NCBI GenBank assembly: GCA_030052745.1
Contig: JANBVO010000021.1
Coordinates: 186,001-250,000 of the forward strand
Origin: Pleurostoma richardsiae
Taxonomy: Eukaryota > Ascomycota > Sordariomycetes > Calosphaeriales > Pleurostomataceae
Direction: 5' to 3'
Length of the DNA stretch: 64,000 nucleotides
Under the pieces are notes generated by a model. The model had not been told where the DNA came from. It searched no databases and saw nothing but the letters and a program-made list of their open reading frames with translations. The position numbers and the translations under genes are program-made. Below are positions 1-10,883 of this stretch, in pieces; the first letter of the stretch is position 1; the number at the start of each line of letters is the position of its first letter.

Positions 1-1121
1 GAGACGTCCTCCATTTTGCGTTTGTATACCTAACTTATGTGTGGGAGAGGGATATGTGAAAAGCAATAGAAGAACTGGTTCATCATGCATCTGGCTTGTT
101 TCCTGACGATCACGAGCTCGGCGATGGCTTCCTCTCGACGCCATGCGTTCGGTGGCGGGAGCACTTCACACGCAAGCATAGAAAGTGGCTGTTTTCGAGT
201 CCACCGGCACAGGTCCGAAGACAGGCAGAGACAGCGTCAGATCTGTGTCCGGAGTCGGGGCCGGGCAGCCGTCTACACACGGTCCTAGACTGCCGGGGCA
301 GGGTGTTACCGGGGCGTGGCCGTTTCGGTCGACGTCCAGATGCAAAATGCTCGTGTTTTACGTGTAGCGAGGCCTTTAGGATCATGCAATATCAAGAGGA
401 AGGGGGCTTGGAAGGTCAACCGGGATGCCCTCATACCATTTCTGGCTGCTCAGACGTGATCTCTTAAGTTGATAGACGCCGGCCGGAGGAATCTTCCGGT
501 TCGGCGCGGCCAGGATGCAGATTGGTGGACGAGACCGTTCAGAGCGACATCAGGTGACGCGCCGCCGGCTTGATCTCCAGACCTTGGCTGTTCAGTCACT
601 GTGGGACGCCGTGCAGGGGATTGTGATGCTGCCAGCCAGAATCCTGATTCTCGTGACCATTTTCCGTTTCTTTCCCCTTCTGCTACCTACGGGACGGTGC
701 GGGCCGGGAATATCGCTCTGCTGCCCGGAGGTAGATGTTCAGAGAGCCGGGTCACGAGGTCCGGTTCTCCCGATCTATTTCAGATGGAAATTGGGATAAA
801 GAGACGGAAGAAGTGACAAGTCGCATTCAAGGCGAAACAAATCAATAGCAGCTGCGGCGAACATCAAGCGATATACGGTCTTGTATGGGCGAATCCGCAA
901 TGCGCTCGGGAGTTCGCTGCGCCTGTTGAAACATGACCGAGCAGAGGGAGAGGACTTATATTATTAGGAACCAAGCGAGGGATGTTCATGCGTTACAGGG
1001 TGTGTCGGCCAAATAATACATGCATTCCGGAAATGGGGGACTGGAGAGGGAGAGAGAAGAGCATGTCCCTGCATTCGATACGATAATAGTGATGATATTG
1101 TGTTCGAGTCTTGGTCACTGG

Positions 1122-1157
<36 letters not shown>

Positions 1158-2246
1158 GGGAGAAATAAGAGAGTGGAAAGGAACGGAAGAGCTCGAATCG
1201 AATCGAATCGAGTTGCCAGGCCAGGCTTTGTTATGTCTGAGACGTTCGAAAATAGGGTCTCGAGATGCGCGGGCAGGACTGCGACGGCGCCCAGAGTCAG
1301 CGGCGTCATCCGTCGCAAGCAAACGCATCAGGAAAACCCCTGGCCCGCATTCCCCGCCACATGTTAAGGAACTGTATGCGGTCGGCCGCACTTTCGCTAA
1401 CACCGCGCTACCCGTTCCCGGCAGAGCCAACAGACCGGAATCCTGCGGCCGGAGGGGCCTGGGCGGGCTCTGGGCTGGCTGGGCTGCTTCCACATCATCG
1501 CCTCGTCCGCCCGCTTCCTCAATCCATCAATCATCCCGCCCGTCCTGCTTGTCGTCCCTCTTGGCGGCTCTTCTCCCGTCTTCCCTGTGTCTCTGTGTCT
1601 CTGCGTCCTGCTCAATCTTCCACTCTCACATCCTGTCCATCTCATCCCGTCCCTCCCTCTATGCCAACTCTATCTCTCTCGGCAACAGCACCCACGGCGG
1701 TCTAGCATCACCCATCGTCTACTTTCTGTCTGTCTCGATACCCACCCGACGCCGCCGCCCTCTATTCTCGGCCTGCAAGGAGCTGCTGCTGTCATAACAC
1801 CTGCAGCAGCAAACGCTAAATACCACCAGCCCACGGTGTGCCCGGCCGACACACCACCTTCCCTTGCCTTCTTCACTGCGTGTGACCCGGAAGTCACTCA
1901 GCACTGCATTGATTGCGCCGTCAACCACAAACCGCTCTTCTTCCTTGTGCTACGAACAAACGCATCTTCGATCACGACTTTTCTTTTTCTCCTTTAATTT
2001 CTCTGTTGTGTCCTATTGTTCCATTGCCTCGCCGACGGCTTGATCCCTCGGCATCATCCAGCCAGCGACATCAGCCGTATCTTCCTTATCGCTCACGAAA
2101 GTCGCCATCACTACCCGAATGCTTGCCGCACGGCGGTGACGCCACCCGTCGACGACCTCGTCCTCGCCCTCGTCCGTCGCTGCACGCACCAGCTATCCCT
2201 TCGCAGCCGCAGCCTCAAGCCGAGGTACGATCAATAACGGAGGGGG
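1..2246. other. Intergenic DNA and probable leader of the SPRY gene
   Basis: I find no convincing gene here. Open frames exist on both strands but overlap one another and resemble no family. A tetranucleotide GACA/CAGA run lies at about 1121-1158, followed by a short TCGAA repeat near 1192-1210. From about 1500 the plus strand becomes very CT-rich up to the start codon at 2247, which is typical of a fungal core promoter and 5' leader. A short upstream frame (1661-1705, 14 codons) would act as a uORF if transcription starts before it; the transcription start is unknown. Confidence 0.5.
1121..1158. repeat. GACA tetranucleotide microsatellite
   Basis: About eight to nine uninterrupted copies of the unit GACA/CAGA are visible. 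The tract is outside any recognised gene and reads as a simple sequence repeat. Copy number would be expected to vary between strains. Confidence 0.95.
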
Positions 2247-3911
2247 ATGCCGCAGCACATTTCTCCAGTCATGAACGGCGTTCTCATCGGGCTGCTGTCG
2301 TCCTTCGGGTCGGCGGTCTTGATAGCCCTCATCTTTGTCCTCGTCTGGTTCTTCAGATACACTAGCTCGGGCCGCATCTTCCTCGACCGGATAGGCCGGC
2401 CCGGCGAGTACGATGACGAGCAGGCGTTCGCCCGGGAGGAGGCCGAGGCCCTCGAGACGATGGATGATATGCAGAGGACGGAATACCTGAGAGCCAAGGG
2501 TATGTACAACGTGCAAGCAGGATGGCGACAAGGGATATGCCGTCTTCTACTCCGCAAGTAACGGAAACGGGTCGCTGATACTGTTTTCTAGCATTCATCA
2601 CCTCCAATCCTCCCGAATCCCTGCAGACCGACATATCCTTGTCGCAGTATCTCGCAATACAAGAGAAGGGTGTGTCAGCCTGGGAATTCGAGCCCGAGCT
2701 CGAGATCGCAAACTGCTTCGTCGAAGGCCGGACAGAGATTGAGTTCTTCGACTCGGAATGCACCGTGTTGAGCAACCTGCCCGTGCCCAAGCAGAATGAG
2801 GTATATTACTGGGAGGCGAAGATATACGACAAGCCCGAATCGACCTTGATAAGTGTTGGCATGGCTACAAAACCTTATCCATTGTTCAGGTTACCAGGTA
2901 CGGGATGCCGGATTCAATATTCCATTACCTAGAAGTCTCAGTATCCGGAGCTAATGTGCCGTCACGATAGGTTATCATAAATACTCAGTCGCCTACCTTT
3001 CCCCCGGTATCCGACGTTTCAACCAACCCTTCAACCCCACGCCATACGGGCCCCCCTTCGTCCAGGGCGATGTTATCGGCGTCGGCTATCGCCCCCGAAC
3101 CGGCACAATCTTCTTCACGCGGAACGGCAAGAAGCTCGAGGATGTTGTCCACGGGCTCAAGTCACAAAACTTCTTCCCCGCCGTAGGCGCCAACGGACCT
3201 TGCACGGTCCACGTCAACTTCGGCCAGGCCGGCTTTGTCTTCATCGAGGCCAACGTGAAGAAGTGGGGTCTCGCGCCCATGACGGGCTCGCTGGCCCCTC
3301 CACCTCCCTATGGCTCCGAGCAAGGCAGCATCCTCCTCGAGGCGGGGAGTAAGGACGGGTTCACAAGTGCGCCTCCGCGGGGCCATGGCCACAGCCACTC
3401 CGTGCAGACGTACTTCAGGCATAACCCACCACAGAATCTCGAGCCTCAGCACAGCCGGTCAAGGTCGGGAAACTTTAGGGTGCTTCCCCCGACGAGCCCT
3501 GGTCCCGTGAGGAGCCCTACGGATATCTCGCTCGCTCATCTGGCGCCGACCGACGAGGGAGGCGAGCCCAGCACCGCTACCACCGCCGCTCACGCCGCCG
3601 CTCAGGCGGAGGGGCAGCACGGGGTGGGGCTGGGACTTCACGAAGCCGGCATTCCGCCCCCTGAGTACACGAGTCCGGAGCACTCGGATGCTGGAAGCCG
3701 AAGAAACAGCGGCGAGAGCGAGAATACGCCACTGATCCGCGTCGCCCGGAGTCGCGGCGCTTCCTCGGTGACCGTCCGGCCCCGGGGGAGCAGCAACACC
3801 ACGGCGGGCCCGATCAGCCCACCCATCCCCAGCTACAGCGATGCAGTCAGGGACGATGCGACCCGGAGCCGGAGTGACAGTGCGAGGTCTGATAGCAGGC
3901 AGACCCCGTGA
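2247..3911 (+). CDS. SPRY-domain membrane protein, Ssh4/Ear1-like ubiquitin-ligase adaptor
   Basis: Three exons (2247-2499, 2592-2897, 2971-3911) give 499 residues. One membrane helix lies at about residues 11-36, followed by an acidic linker. A SPRY domain spans roughly 110-285, and a long Ser/Pro-rich tail follows. Just after the SPRY domain a PPPPY run (about 296-300) provides a PY motif for WW domains; the tail also holds PPPEY and IPSY. This arrangement matches yeast Ssh4 and Ear1, endosome/vacuole membrane adaptors that bring cargo to the Rsp5/Nedd4 ligase. Sorting of membrane proteins into the vacuolar pathway is inferred from that family. The introns keep frame, and the joined sequence across 2897/2971 restores a continuous SPRY core. 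The start is the first ATG before the helix. Confidence 0.88.
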
Positions 3912-6900
3912 CGCTTCAGGCAAGGGCTGCAGAGCTGATATCAGGCGCGTGGGCGGGCTCCCCAGACGAAGCCTGGATGCTCGCTCGGATCGAACATGGC
4001 ACTGGTGCCGAGACGGAAGGGCACGGGTGCCTTGCCTTGGGAAAGAATAACGGCGCAGGAGGGGGAGAGCATGACTGGTAACTGAGAAGAGAGGTAACTT
4101 TTTGAACAGACCGCGGGGACGATACCCACCCTGCCTCAGGGAATACCCCGCGATCATCACAGTCGGGAAATGGAGGAGTCGAGATCTGGGCCAAGGAGCA
4201 AAGGGTTGTGTAGCATGTAGCAGTGAGGACTCGGGGTAGGAAACCTGCGGATTGTGACCCCCTCTTTTTGTGTTTATATCGCTCAGCAGCAGAACTGTCC
4301 AGACCGGGGTGAGGAAGCATGCATGCCGTCTTTTCCCGTCACCTCGGCCTCTTCTCATCTCAGAGACCGAGGAGGGGAAGCGCACGAAAATCGCGGAGTT
4401 GGGAGTTACGAAGGAAAGCTTTTACAGAGGGGAAAGGGGTTGGAAGTGTGTTGTTTAGTGACCGCTCGAAATTAGCGACGTTTCACTGCCCACGGACAGA
4501 ACGGCGCGGGCTACTTGGAGTTCTTCTTTGTCTCTGTGCTTTTGCTTTGCTGCTTGCGTAGAAGAGTGCCTTGGGGTGCTCGTATGGCAGATGCTCTTGG
4601 GATGGCTGAGTAGTTGCCTACCCCATGTATTGCTACTTCACGCTCCACGTACATGTCTCAACGGCTGGAGAGTCCGTCGTCCACGAACAAGCCCTCGTTC
4701 CTGCTGCTCCATGGTGAATGCATAAGAAGGCATGTGTTCACTGATAGACCGCTCAAGCCGTTATTTTCAAGCTCCTCTCACCTGGATTCATCACTTCACT
4801 GCCCAAATACTGCTTCCTGGCGTGAGATTCATGAATAGACGCCATGACGGGGCTTGCTGCTTCTGTCTGACCTGGATATCTGGCACAGCACCAAGAATCA
4901 CGGGGGGAGGGGAATCACGCCGAGGTCAGCGAGGCGTGATTAAAGGGGACCTTTAGCTGCAGCGGGTCCGCCTTCACAAGAGCCCGGTAGGAGCTGGAGG
5001 TGTAAAACAGGGGGTGGAAGGCCAGGGAGTCGACGAGCCAAGCGCAGCCCAGCTCTCGTTGCTTACATCACAGAGGGACAGGCGAGCAACGAAGGACAAC
5101 GGTCGTTCCACGCACGGGTTCTACGCTGTTTGCCGTCGCGGATTGTAAGCCTGGGTCTGCCGGTCTGCTCGTTGCCAATTCCCAAGGGGCGTCTCGACCG
5201 TGGAAACAGGAGGTCCAGGGGCCGAGCAAATAAGAGCTTGGAGCTTCGTCTGGCGGTCTTTGACGAAAGCTGAGATATGTGGGAGCATGGTGGGAGCGAC
5301 GTGCTCCTATCTTCCAAGTCATCCCGTAGAGTTCACCGGGACTTTCCACCGAGTACAGTCTCCGGGGCGTGGGAGATGCGGTCATCTTCCAGTTCTGGCC
5401 TGGATTGAAGGAACGGGTACTTGTGTAATCCAACGGAGACGCCCGTTTCCAGGAGATATGAGATCAGTCCAGATTCCTATCACGGACAACTCGACCCTAC
5501 CTAGGTATGGTTCGAGCAGATCACAGAGAGCCACAATCACGTCCTTGGCTTGGGCGGCGCGTGGCCAGGGATGATCACCGACACCTCCCTAAAGCGTTTG
5601 TTGCGTGGCCGGTTTTCTTTCTCCTCTCGAGAACCGCTGCTTGTATGGCTCACTGCTTCGCTAGAAGCTGATTATGCACCCCCAGGTCCCTCGGCTACGA
5701 CAAGACGAGCCTGACGGAAAGTCACCGCTCAGATCTCGCTGAACATGGAAGGTACGCTGGTAGAGTTGTGGGACTAGGAAATGTGATTGGCGGTATGTAG
5801 AACCCATGGCTAACGCCCAGACTACTTTTCTGTTGCCATACAGCAGGATAGTCTGGCCTACACTTTAAGGGTTCATGGATCGTAGATATCTCGGGAAGGG
5901 AGTGTCAGAGCGCAAACTACGGCAACCCTCCCGCGAGAGGAGAGAAAAGCAGTTGACGGCATCCTCCATGGACGAAGCCGCGCTCCCAGTCCTTGTAGAA
6001 GAAAATATCCTCGAGGACCATGTATGTATGTATGTGTCCGTGCTCGAGGCTGTCTCGGGGAAGTGGCTAGTGACCGGATCAGCCGCGGTGATGGATAAAC
6101 TCGGTGCGAGATATACTTCGAGCAGCATCGTGCTTCAAGGCGGGTAGTTGAAGGGCATTTCCAGGAAGATTACTGTCGCTGGCATCATAAGCTGAGAGTC
6201 TAGCAGATTGGGAAAGGAGTGCAAAGGGGGCCTTGGTAGTAGCTGAGGGAAGTGTATTGCCACGATACTTCAGGGCTCAGTCTGGCAGTGTCGTTGCCTC
6301 TAAGCTGCCAATATCTAAGGCTGAAGAGATGTTAAGGCATTGTTTTTGGGGTTTTGTCCTTCACAACGCCTTGTGTAGTCCTCCCCAGGACGATGTCTCT
6401 ACTGAGAATCATCATCCCTTGGGCAATGAGGTTGTGGTCTCGTCCGAAATAGGGGCACATGGGATCACTTGTCTCGAAAAATCATCGGGCTCGACGCGGC
6501 ATAGGAGTTGAAGCCGAAGGGGGTTTCTGAGTAGGCAGGTACTGGGAGTAAGGGGTATCCGACCGTGGAGCAATCTCTAAGGAACTGGGTTACTGTCAGC
6601 GCCTGGTAGGAAGACACAGGAGGTGTGTTATCTAGCTGGCCACGCCGATTGGGAATCAAGGGAGAGTGAGAGAGACGAAGTAGAAGTGCGTACAAGAACA
6701 TCCTCAGCACGCAGCCCTCACGGGAGTCCCTCTCTGGCAAGCCGTCCTCTCCGGAAGTCTTGCTCCCGTTGCTCCCAAGCCTCGAGTGTCCTTCGGCACA
6801 GACATCCGATAGAGAACGGCCTCCCCAACAAAGGAGGATACCGTAATGCCTCAACTCTAGAGTCAGGGCTGAACCGACCATCCCACGCTTGCCATGACAA

Positions 6901-9900
6901 GACATAACTTTCCTGTTGCCGGGAATGCCCGCACAGTGTTGGAAGAAGAGACCCATCACCGGCAGAGGTACACCTCCATGATGCCCTCGATGATCGCCAG
7001 GACAGGGGGAGGAGTGTGACGGCCCACCCTGGCGCAGGAATCTTCCCAGCCAGTAGGTACTGTACTGTGCTCTGGTGGATGCGGAGAGCGACGCCGTTCC
7101 GGGATAGGGAGGATGTGATGCTCAACTTCCTCGTGCATGAATCAGGAAGCGGCATGATGTAGCGTGCCTGCCCACCGCATGTACAGGAGAGACTATCCTC
7201 GAAGCAGAAGTGAAGCGCCGAGAGTACCTGTACTCGACTCCCTAGTCATCTAGTGTGGTGTACGATCTATTCTGAGGAGCTTGGGCACGCATCCGGCAGG
7301 CCCGCTGGGGCTCGTCTTCGAGCTTAGGCAAGAGGAATGCTACAGTGAGAAGGGTGACTCGACGATCACCATCTATGCCATCGAGATACAGTCGAACTGC
7401 GGGACATAGATGGCAGGCTGCTCATCCAAGTTCGGTTAGATGGCCGGAAGGAGACAAAAATCACCTGGGCCTGCAACATACAGCACGCCAGGACACCCGA
7501 GGGAGGAGTGAGTACCCCCTTAGTATTCGCCCGCCCGTAGAGTTACCAGGCGGACCCATAAGCCGATGAGGCAAAAAAAGGAGGACACGCCATTGTAAGG
7601 TAAGACTGCTAGACGCCGATCCACGTCCGACCAGAGGGAAGACTCGGCAAGGTCGCGAACAGAGGCAGACGGATGGATCGTGGGACGATGTTCGGTGACC
7701 AGCATATCTTCACATTTGGCTCAGAAACTTAGAAGGGGAAGCAAACGATGTGAGATAATGCAGCTGATGAGCTGACAAGGACACGACTATGAACCAAGAA
7801 TGACAGGAGAGAACACCCTTCTCGCCAGCCCCCCCCGTCCCGTTCAGGCCATTCCGCTTCCTCGACTCTGCCCGTAACTCGTCGAGCCTACACGCCGCCC
7901 GAGTTAGCCCACTCAGTTCGCCCGGCGACTTGGTTTGGGAACCCGAGAGCACTACCGCCGTGAATACGAGGCACCAGGGGTCCGGCTGCCCCCATTCCCA
8001 AAAGACGGCGGCAGGCGTCCTAGCTCCGCACCGCATGCCGTACGAAGACGTTTTTGATAAGGTGAAACGACGGCAGTCGCTCGAACAAGCACCCTGCGAG
8101 AGAGGGATCCGAGTGAGCAGTCGGTGGGCGGCCCGCAGCGCGAGCTATGATAACCTTACAGACAGTACCCGGCCGGTAATCCCAGGCGAAAAAAGGCCGA
8201 GTGAAGGCAGGTATGGCGCGATATGGACCATACCTCCGGGGTAATAAGAAGCTTATTCCATCGGGAGATGACTCGAGCGGCTCCAAGGCGTAGCTTCGGG
8301 GTGTCCATGGACATTTGGACGCCCCTCCATGTCAGCTTGCTGTCGCGTCACCCGTCTTCGCGGACGTGCACACACGTGCTGAGCCTCGCAGAGGCCCAGT
8401 AGGGCTGATGACATGCTGCCGAGGAAGGCCACGCAGCGGAGAAGTCAGATCCCAGAATAGCCAACCCTAGTTGATAACTTCGAGACACGATGCATGGGAA
8501 GAGGCTGGATTGGCAGGCGGCTCGTACCGAGTTGTGTGAGCATCGAGAAGCGCCGAGAGGATGCTATTCCAGGAAACTCGCCGTAGCGAAATCCCGTAAA
8601 CAGCTGTGCCTGCCACCCCAGTTAGCCAGGGCCAAAGAGGTCTAGAGAGGGCCGCGCATGACTAGGTAAGATATGCGGCAGCTTGGTAGGGAGGAGCCGT
8701 TCGGCGGGGGGTTGGGCTGGGAGCGAGTGGTCAGTCAGGGGGGGGGCAACCGATCGGGGGGCCCGTCGAATACGAGGTCGATCCAGGCTAAGCCGGCCCT
8801 GGAAAATGGCCATGCTACAACAGAAGGTCAAGCGCCAAGGGGAGGCGGGCGTCTTTTTTGTCCCAAGTGGTCCCCTGAGATTCGCGCGGAGAAGCTGGAT
8901 CAATACCGGTGTGCAGTTCTCGTCGAGGCGGCAAGATTCCAGCGTATCCCGCGGACTCCAGGAATTGCCCCAGCAACTCCAAATCGGTCGCTGACTGGTG
9001 CTATACGCGAGAATTCATGTATCTCGAGTAGTCCTTGCTTACTGAAGCTTTGATGCAACTTCGTGTCACGCGCCCGATGTTCAAGCCATGGGATGGCGAG
9101 AAGACAGCCGCTTCTTGACCGACTTGCTCACGGCTGCTCCGCCAACGAGTCGCCCTACTCGAGAGAGACGGAGACGAAGGCTGGGATCGGTTTCTACCGA
9201 GTATCTATGTAGGGATAGGCGGGTAATTTTGCTTTGTCATGGCCCCAGTCGATGCGGGAGATCCCTTCAGGCGATGTCACGGCGACATGATGGCAAATCT
9301 GAGACGAGGCTAGTGTAGAGTATTCACCTCGTTATTGTTTGCGAGGGAAAGGCGGGAAAGAGGCTATGCATAAACAGGTGCTGCGCCGGTCGCACAGGTC
9401 GCGCAGCGATCAAAGCTCCCGGACCCGGACCCGGAACCCGGAACTATAGCCACGTGCACCGGCCATGAGTCAAAAGCTCGGAGTCGTATAGACAGATGTG
9501 TGAGTAGAGGAAGTGACTGAATCGGGACTGCGTCGAGGCACTTAGAAGGAGGAATAATCGCAGATCACAGACTTGAGATGGGAAATAGACTTGCTCTCGA
9601 GTTGGAAACCACCACATTCTTGGGTTCTGCCATTAAAATTCATTATCTATTACCAGCCTTGGCCCATGCTCCAAGTTAGCGCCAGCGTCTTGTACCGACC
9701 GTCCACGCAGGTACGGCGGGAGAGAGATGGTGAGACGCCAGGCTAGGCCGATCAGTGGTGCAGTAGTAGACCCTCTTCCTTCACCTGGCTACACTGTAAT
9801 ATGGCAGCTCTTGCATGTAGAATTCCGCGCTGCCGCCGACCTTCTCCCATCGTGGAGCAGCATTCTTCTCCTCTCCTATGACCACTTGTATCCACCCATA

Positions 9901-10164
9901 TCCAAAGTCGAAACAACAGTTTTCAAAACGCCCGAATTGCTTTTCTCCCTGGCACTCTCCAAGTGCCCTTCAGCATGTGCCCAAATGTAACAAACATTGG
10001 CACTCAAGCCGTAAGCGGATAAAATCAAAAGCCAAAAACGCCGCCCAATGCATTCCAGGGCATCTACCTTGACGCCTCTGGTGTTGTGAGACTCTGAGCA
10101 AGAGTCTGCCACGTGAGATGGAGAACAGAACGCTCAACGTCAAAGATACAGTCGCTATGCAGCC

Positions 10165-10330
10165 GGGGTATCGTGATCATCAGTCCGTAAGGAGTGTGTC
10201 TATGCCGAGAAATTCGTCATAATTGGTCGTAAAGGAGTGTGCGTATATGCCGGGGTATATCCATCCATGCAGGAAAAAGGAGCGTCTAGTTTGGGTATCG
10301 TTCATGCCGTGAAAAGGAGCGTCGTTAGTA
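10165..10330. repeat. Degenerate short repeats with a GGAGYGT core
   Basis: About four related segments follow one another. Each has an A-rich lead, GGAGTGT or GGAGCGT, and often an ATGCCG block (for example around 10190-10206, 10231-10250, 10275-10290 and 10303-10325). Spacing is uneven and copies differ, so this is an old or imperfect tandem array. No function can be assigned. Confidence 0.4.
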
Positions 10331-10549
10331 TTATGCAATACGTATTAAGTTCGTGTCGTCGTCTGAAGGAATGTAATGCGTCTAGGCGCATGATGAATGC
10401 GCAGCGCTGATGTAGCATGGATGTGTGATCGTGAAAAGAGCGTGGTTTGCAGTCGAGTCTGCTTCTAAAGCAGATGGAAGCTGAATGGCGCGAGGCGCGA
10501 CATGGCAGCTCGGGGCAGTGGATTGGAGAGCGGGCGGAACAGGGGAGGA

Positions 10550-10798
10550 TCACGGCGCCTCTTCCTTCATCCTTCCCTTCCCTTTGTCCTGAACAGCCGG
10601 TGGCGCGGACGAGGTTGAAAAATTAGACCGGTGGTGTGTGAAATGTCCCGACGAAGACGGCACCGGAGATTCGGGGAGGGGAAGCATGCTGAGATGCTCC
10701 GAAGCGAGGAATGGTGAAGGTGCCGACGCGGGTAGTGATGTAGAGAGCAGCAGAGATGGATCCTCAGGCGGCGGATATGTGGGAGTCGTGCTGAACAT
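10550..10798 (-). CDS. Possible small Ser/Pro-rich ORF downstream of the Zn2Cys6 gene
   Basis: An 82-codon frame starting at ATG 10798 encodes a Ser/Pro-rich peptide ending in a basic KGKGRMKEE-like tail. It lies 85 bases past the stop of the Zn2Cys6 gene on the same strand. It could be part of that gene's 3' UTR, an alternative C-terminal exon, or chance. I recognise no family. The composition is low-complexity, which makes coding evidence weak. Confidence 0.15.
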   Translation of the reverse strand: MFSTTPTYPPPEDPSLLLSTSLPASAPSPFLASEHLSMLPLPESPVPSSSGHFTHHRSNFSTSSAPPAVQDKGKGRMKEEAP

Positions 10799-10883
10799 GG
10801 AGGAGGATCTGCCCGCCAATGGTCAATCAATTTTTCCTTCTCGAACCAAGGGCGGTGCGGCCGATGTGGTTTCCATCTAGAGC

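Larger units (their letters stand above)
3912..10883. other. Long gene-poor stretch
   Basis: Almost 7 kb with no gene I can support. Open frames are short (nearly all under 170 codons), overlap in several frames, and show no recognisable domain or splice-joined continuity. Composition looks like the rest of the window, not AT-rich, so strong RIP erosion is not evident. Small structures seen are a short GGACCCGG-type repeat near 9420-9445 and a degenerate repeat at about 10165-10330. The last 330 bases would be the 3' region of the minus-strand transcription factor gene. Confidence 0.5.

Noticed and set aside
3459-4385. A 308-codon minus-strand frame over the 3' part of the SPRY gene
   Set aside because: It overlaps the SPRY coding region antisense, is Arg/Ser/Pro-rich, and has no recognisable feature.
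5505-5520. GGTTCGA-like word suggesting a tRNA B box (another near 21553)
   Set aside because: No matching acceptor stem, anticodon arm or A box could be placed around either site.
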